A stretch of DNA of 37,794 nt from CAVURW01 sp963743595. GTDB taxonomy: Bacteria; Verrucomicrobiota; Verrucomicrobiia; Methylacidiphilales; UBA1321. Shown here one piece after another: positions 33,827-37,794 of this stretch (position 1 is its first letter; each line of letters opens with the position of its first letter). Made by a program: the position numbers and the translations under genes. The stretch covers positions 1 through 37,794 of the forward strand of contig CAVURW010000124.1 of the NCBI GenBank assembly GCA_963743595.1. Reading direction: 5' to 3'. The notes beneath the pieces were generated by a model. The model was not told where the DNA came from. It searched no databases and saw only the letters and a program-made list of their open reading frames with translations.

Positions 33827-33854
33827 TTGACAATTAATTATAATTAAGTATAAT
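33827..33854 (+). promoter_or_regulatory. Consensus sigma-70 promoter with palindromic operator
   Basis: TTGACA (33827-33832), a 16-nt spacer and TATAAT (33849-33854) match both hexamers fully. The spacer contains the perfect 14-bp palindrome TTAATTATAATTAA (33834-33847), placed where a dimeric repressor would block polymerase. A GGAGG sequence lies at 33876-33880. It reads toward the regulator remnant and probably the 174-aa gene. Confidence 0.7.
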
Positions 33855-33909
33855 GACAAATTTCGCGCCGATTACGGAGGTTATTGACAGCCATTCAAGC
33901 GGACGTTGA

Positions 33910-34146
33910 AAACTGTTTTCACCCTCCCAAAGGTGCGTTGCTTTGCGTCCAGAACAGTTGGCCCAGCTTGCTAAAGCCCTGCAAATTTCTGTTGAACACC
34001 TCCTCGGACAGGAACCACCTAAACGTCCCCAGGGTCCTGCCGGTAAACTGCGAAGACTCTTTGAAGAAGTTGCTCTTTTGCCCCCAAGCCGACAGCAGCG
34101 CATTGCTTTTGTCTTGGAGGATATGCTCGCAGCGTCTCGCAAGTAG
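33910..34146 (+). pseudogene. XRE-family regulator remnant lacking its HTH
   Basis: In this frame, after a TGA at 33907-33909, the sequence reads LRPEQLAQLAKALQISVEHLLGQEPP, then GPAGKLRRLFEEVALLPPSRQQRIAFVLEDML. The first part is the helix 4-5 end of a Cro/C1-type helix-turn-helix domain and the rest a common C-terminal helical tail. The DNA-recognition helices that should lie about 40 codons upstream are not found in any frame, and the upstream frame is closed. A TTG at 33943 could start a 67-aa peptide, but I see it as decayed. The strong palindromic promoter ahead of it would fit the ancestral autoregulated gene. Confidence 0.6.
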
Positions 34147-34249
34147 GTATTATGTTCTGATGCTCAACTGCCGTTTTTGACTGGTAGGGGGAATAAATAG
34201 GGTCGTTATCCCCTTCCTCTAACAGAGTAAATTGATATAAATAACTTCG

Positions 34250-34774
34250 ATGACCAAACCCATAAACATTGCTAGAAAGCGTTCTACGGATGAACCTTTG
34301 GAAAATAAGGGACTAATTTGTCTCTATGGCAAAATAGCCACCTACCCAGAGTTTGAAACTTACCAAACAATAAATGAGACGCAGGACTTCACGCCTGAAA
34401 ATAATAGATATCTAGAAGTATTGGCAGCACCGTTGATGATTAACGCCATCCTAAAAAATGATTTCAAATCCTTCGAAAGGTTGGCCGAAATTGCTAGGTT
34501 CTATGCTGATGAGACAGACGCCCCTGACCCCCTAGGTTTGGCGATCTTAGACGCTGTTTGGGACCTCTATTCTCACAGTGTAGAAGAGGGAGAAAAAGTT
34601 ACGGTCAATCGTGTTGCCAAATGGATTAACGATAGACTTTCGAAATACAAAGCTTTACCCAATGGTTGTGAGGTTAAAACTGTACGAGATGCCATGATCG
34701 GTTTGGGGTTATGGCCACAAGAAAAAATGCGTGCTGCGATGAGGCCGTTTTTTGACAGTGGTGGGTATAGATAG
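34250..34774 (+). CDS. Hypothetical protein with possible winged-helix C-terminus (174 aa)
   Basis: I do not recognise this family. The protein is soluble and mostly helical. An N-terminal part includes LICLYGKIATYPEFETYQTINE. A helical middle (LEVLAAPLMINAILKNDFKSFERLAEIARFYADE) follows. The end, EKVTVNRVAKWINDRLSK...CEVKTVRDAMIGLGLW, has the rhythm of the winged-helix tails seen in replication or primase proteins of mobile elements. Base use is more AT-rich than in the chromosomal genes to the left. It stands between the regulator remnant and the relaxase, so a role in maintenance or regulation of the element is plausible. No ribosome-binding site of note; the ATG is the first in the frame. 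Confidence 0.6.
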   Translation: MTKPINIARKRSTDEPLENKGLICLYGKIATYPEFETYQTINETQDFTPENNRYLEVLAAPLMINAILKNDFKSFERLAEIARFYADETDAPDPLGLAILDAVWDLYSHSVEEGEKVTVNRVAKWINDRLSKYKALPNGCEVKTVRDAMIGLGLWPQEKMRAAMRPFFDSGGYR

Positions 34775-34817
34775 ACCGCATTTTCGAGCTTGGATTCAAA
34801 GCTTCGCACACCAGTCA

Positions 34818-34929
34818 AAAGTGATGTAAAAGTCGTGTTTAATGGTGTAAACATCACTTTCACACCAGTTCATGGCTTTATTTAGGCGGAGTGATGTCAA
34901 GGTGATGTTTTCGTGAGTCGAAGTGATGT
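34818..34929. repeat. GTGATGT iterons (four direct, one inverted)
   Basis: GTGATGT occurs at 34821, 34891, 34902 and 34923, and its complement ACATCAC at 34851. The first and the inverted copy form a perfect 10-bp inverted repeat (AAAGTGATGT / ACATCACTTT, 34818-34827 and 34851-34860) with an inner GTTTA/TAAAC pair. Five hits of a 7-mer in 110 nt is far above chance. Such arrays serve as binding sites for replication initiators or relaxosome proteins. Confidence 0.7.
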
Positions 34930-34993
34930 CTGCTGCTCGTTTTTAGGATGACTTACGACTCAGTTAGTCAGCAGTTTCTCATGACTCACCGGC

Positions 34994-35011
34994 CACAACG
35001 AAAACGTTGTG
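34994..35011. promoter_or_regulatory. Perfect hairpin in candidate oriT
   Basis: CACAACG-AAAA-CGTTGTG, a 7-bp stem with a 4-nt loop, lies 154 nt before the relaxase start and 65 nt after the last iteron. MobF relaxases bind a hairpin next to their nick site, so this stem is a candidate. I cannot identify the nick sequence; GTGTGTGATC just after it is one possibility. Confidence 0.45.
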
Positions 35012-35165
35012 CAAGTGTGTGATCTTTGTAAGAAGGGGACAGCAGGAATGCGTTAGCGTTACTGATGGCGACTGCGACAAAGTTGAAAACTGCCTTTGGG
35101 TTACTGGCTTGTTTTGTAGGCGAGGCAGTTGAGCAAGTCGATGGCTTTTTAGGTCAGGGAGGGCT

Positions 35166-35906
35166 GTGATTTCTTTGGGAAAAGGAACGTCGGTAGCGGC
35201 TGCTTTGGCTTATTTCGATAGGCACTTGCAAGTAGGTGATTATTATTCGCAGGAAGCGTCTTTGGAGGGAGTTTGGCGTGGGCAACTTGCCAGACGTTTA
35301 GGGTTGGAAGGTCAGGCGGTTGATCGTGATGCGTTGGCAGCGGTTTTGGAAGGTCGATTTTCTCAGGTGGGTTATAAGGAAAAATCGATGGATCGGGCCA
35401 GGCGTTCGGAGCTGCTCTATTTTGATCTGTGTTATAGCCCGCCAAAGTCAGTGGCGATTTTGGCTGCTTTAGATGATCAGATTGCCCGGGATATCCGCAA
35501 GATTGTGGATGAAGCGTGGCGTGGGTTTGAACGTGAAGTAGCGGCGACTCGGGATGCTTCCAAGCGCAATGCAGCGGGCAATCGTGTTTATGAAACTAAA
35601 CAGACCGGTGAACTGATCGCCGCTGAATTTGTTCATAACGCCAGTCGTGTGGGTGATCCCGGTCTCCATTTTCATCGGTTGGTGGTCAATACGACCTACG
35701 ACAAGGATCGGGGTGGAGTCTATGCGCTCGATGCCCGTGAAATGTTCCGTTTAAGAAGACAGTTCGACTATGAAATCCAAGCCAATGTCGCTCGGTATTT
35801 TCTTGAGAAAGGATACACGACGGTCGTTGGTCAATCGGGCGTCTTTGAAGTAGGAGAAATACCTCGTGGAGCGATTGATCTCTTTCTCGTCGGCATGCTC
35901 GGGTAA
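35166..35906 (+). CDS. MobF (TrwC-like) relaxase, N-terminal part, truncated by frameshift
   Basis: The GTG at 35166 gives 246 codons before a TAA. It covers the TrwC relaxase domain: the tyrosine region AYFDRHLQVGDYYSQ (candidate nicking tyrosines in AYF and DYY), W-R-G-Q-LARRLGLEGQ, LLYFDLCYSPPKSVAIL, and the metal-binding histidines in FVHNASRVGDPGLHFHRLVVN (H, HxH). MobF enzymes nick DNA at oriT and covalently lead the strand into the recipient. After IPRGAIDLF the frame reads a few unrelated residues and stops, whereas the -1 frame continues with SRRHARVKERF and stays open to the window end. The simplest reading is loss of one T from a T run at 35883-35885. Confidence 0.88.
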   Translation: MISLGKGTSVAAALAYFDRHLQVGDYYSQEASLEGVWRGQLARRLGLEGQAVDRDALAAVLEGRFSQVGYKEKSMDRARRSELLYFDLCYSPPKSVAILAALDDQIARDIRKIVDEAWRGFEREVAATRDASKRNAAGNRVYETKQTGELIAAEFVHNASRVGDPGLHFHRLVVNTTYDKDRGGVYALDAREMFRLRRQFDYEIQANVARYFLEKGYTTVVGQSGVFEVGEIPRGAIDLFLVGMLG

Positions 35907-37794
35907 AGGAACGTTTCGCTGAGCTGCGTTTGGAGCGCCCGAATGTTCCCGATCATATCTTGGATCAACTGGCCGTTTTAGAAACGCGCCCGCAAAAGGT
36001 GGTCGTAACCGATTCCGAACTGCGTGAAGACGTGTTGCAGCGCTTACAGGAGGCGGGTTTGACGATTGGGAAGCCAGTTCCGGGAACCGATGGTCGGTTG
36101 GCTTTTCGCGAGGTGGCGGTTAATGCCGTAGCGAGCATGGTTCGAGAAGTCTTTACAACGGAGACGGTCGTTAAAAAGGAGAAGGTTGTCGCTCAATTGC
36201 TCAAATATGGCCGGGGCTTAATCGGTCGAAGTGACGTGGAAAAGATTCTTATCTACGACCAACGCTTTGTTGACGTACCCGCTGTACTCGGACAGCCAGG
36301 CAGCCGAATCATGTTTAGGCCGCATATGCAAATTGAGGAACAATTGCGTTCGGTGGGTTACCGGATGTTGGCTTCCTATAAATCAATAGCTGATTCAAAT
36401 GCAATTCCGATTCCCTTTCCCGCAGAGTTATCGTTGGAGCCGGAATCGATTGAAAAGGCCTATTTGCAGGCTCAACTTAAGGGCGAGGACATCACTATGC
36501 CGGAGTTGAGGCGCAGTCGGGAACAGTTCCGGGCAGCCTACAAATACGTCTTGGAAGGTAAGGAATCGTTGTTTTTCATTGAGGGCGCTGCGGGTGTTGG
36601 AAAGTCGTTTTTCTTGCGGGTTCTCAAACGAGAAATCGAAGCCACAGGTCGACAAGTGTTTGCGGTAGCTCCGACCGGACGGGCGAGTCGTGAAAACCTC
36701 GCGGGTGACTTTGAAAATCCTCAAACGATTCACCATTTGCTGTTAAGCAAGCGGATGCAGGACCAATTGCGAGGGAATGTCCTCGTTGTCGACGAGGCTC
36801 CGCTCAGTGACGGCGCTTCGCTGACAGCGCTACTGAAAGTTTGCCATGAACAGGGTTGCAAGGTCGTCTTACAGGGCGATTTGAAGCAACAGCATTCGGT
36901 GGTGGCTATCGACGGTGTTCGTTTCCTTGTAAATGAGCTAGGCCTGGGAAAGAACCTCAATCGGCTGGATGTTTCGCGGCGACAACTCAAATGGGAGGAC
37001 AAGGAGATCGCCAGGACTTGGTCTCACGGTTATGTTCAGCAGGCTATCGATATGATGATCGCGACCGGGAACGTTATCGAGGGCAAGGGCATGTCGCAGC
37101 TGGCGGAGCGGTACGTTGAAGCTCTTGGTCGGTGCGAAACCGCTCTGATGATTTCCTCCACGCATGCTCAGGGTGATGAACTGGCGAAGTTAATTCGCGA
37201 GGAGCGCAAAGCTGCGGGTCAGATCGGATCCCTGGATTGGACGGTGCGAACAGATAAGGAACTAAAAGACGGAACGGAGTTGAAGGATGGCGGTCAGTTC
37301 TTTGCCGATTCGCCCAGTTCGTACCGAGTCGGAATGCGGCTGACGTTAAAGGATCGTCCAGGTCGCGCGGATGAAGCGAGCGGCGGTAAATGGGAGGTTG
37401 TCGGCTTAAACGAAAAGGGCATCGAAGTTCGGAAAGAAAATCGAACCAAAGTGATCGATGTCACGAGAGCAAAAATGGCCGATTACACGGTCTATGAACC
37501 GCGCGAACTGGCCGTTACGATCGGTGATCGTGTTCGCCTTCAGGAAAAGATCGTGGTTTCGACGCTGAATCGGTCGTCGTACCAAACAATCAACGGACCT
37601 CGAGCCAAGGATATTTACGAGCGAGGCAGCATTCAAATTGTAGAATCGCGACTCGATGACGGCAGTGTCCTGTTCAAATCGGGCTTAGTCGTTCACCCGA
37701 ACGATGGTCGGCTGGGGCAGGGCTACGTTTCGACATCGATCCCTGCTCAGGGTTCTACCGTTGATTGGCTGTTTTGCTACGAAAGCGTCAAATC
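35885..37794 (+). CDS. MobF relaxase-helicase, C-terminal part, continues past window
   Basis: 636 codons are open in the frame -1 to the N-terminal part, with no stop to the right edge and no convincing start of their own. The first residues complete the relaxase domain (SRRHARVKERFAELRLERPN). A linker with LLKYGRGLIGRSDVEKIL follows. The RecD/TraI-type helicase then starts at about 36490 with Q-F-R-A-A-Y, Walker A EGAAGVGKSFFLRVL (36580-36624), APTGRAS, Walker B VLVVDEAPL, and motif III QGDLKQQHSV. The region to 37794 contains further helicase segments (DVSRRQLKWEDKEIA, ISSTHAQGDELAKLI) and SH3-like inserts. It probably forms one protein with the preceding part in relatives. Expression here would require re-initiation, frameshifting, or a corrected read. 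Confidence 0.85.

Larger units (their letters stand above)
34775..35165. other. Non-coding region ahead of the relaxase (candidate oriT)
   Basis: About 390 nt with no gene I can support. It contains the iterons, the hairpin at 34994-35011, two ACACCAGT(C/T) copies (34808 and 34862) and several TGACT/AGTCA repeats (34940-34990). Position directly upstream of a MobF relaxase gene and the density of inverted and direct repeats suggest an origin of transfer and/or replication. Confidence 0.5.

Noticed and set aside
33884..34180. A 98-codon plus-strand frame behind the GGAGG at 33876
   Set aside because: Though it has a ribosome-binding-like site, its sequence has no recognisable fold, while the other frame here clearly encodes an XRE regulator tail.
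1..37794. CRISPR arrays, tRNA, rRNA or a complete insertion sequence
   Set aside because: I looked for regularly spaced repeats, cloverleaf-type segments and transposase motifs. None was found apart from the non-autonomous hairpin element at 18249-18411.

Overview
The window looks like chromosomal DNA of a member of the Verrucomicrobiota, or a close PVC relative, carrying part of a mobile element at its right end. This is an inference from gene content: an ECF sigma factor beside a zinc-ribbon Ser/Thr kinase, a PocR-AraC regulator, a MoxR-vWA-beta-propeller operon, and secreted GH27/GH35/GH2/GH29/GH39-type hydrolases without SusC/SusD. There is no rRNA or other taxonomic marker, and I found no tRNA or CRISPR array.

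Layout. Positions 1-4894 (minus strand) hold a signalling block: a LOV-domain hybrid histidine kinase whose phospho-acceptor histidine is replaced by tyrosine, a PocR-type AraC regulator, and a DUF4388 protein running off the left edge. Positions 5074-8597 hold household or envelope genes: a GYF-RDD membrane protein, a DUF2807 lipoprotein, a HAD hydrolase and folC. Positions 8765-16914 hold a tight five-gene plus-strand operon. It encodes a MoxR AAA+ ATPase, a vWA plus beta-propeller protein, a TPR-like plus beta-propeller protein and two small partners, and I assign it to the MoxR-vWA-beta-propeller (bpX) ternary systems. This is the best candidate in the window for a poorly described biological system.

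Positions 17130-20185 hold a small zinc-ribbon membrane protein, then an ECF sigma factor and a transmembrane Ser/Thr kinase. The last two are separated by a 163-bp MITE-like hairpin element whose left end supplies the last codons and stop of the sigma gene. Positions 20286-31375 hold a polysaccharide-degradation locus: a GH27-type alpha-galactosidase, a GH35 beta-galactosidase, a GH2 beta-galactosidase with a nested F5/8C module, a GH29 alpha-fucosidase and a GH39-like glycosidase. All have signal peptides, which suggests stepwise trimming of a galactose- and fucose-bearing glycan outside the cytoplasm. Positions 31639-33463 (minus) hold a 69-aa conserved-looking protein, an FAH-family hydrolase and an SDR oxidoreductase.

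From about 33.8 kb the DNA changes character. A consensus sigma-70 promoter with an internal palindrome precedes a regulator remnant that has lost its HTH. Next come an unknown 174-aa protein, a non-coding region with five GTGATGT iterons and two hairpins (candidate oriT), and a MobF (TrwC-like) relaxase-helicase. The relaxase reading frame is broken by an apparent one-base deletion near 35885, and the gene runs off the right edge. This is probably the edge of an integrative conjugative element, an integrated plasmid, or its remains.
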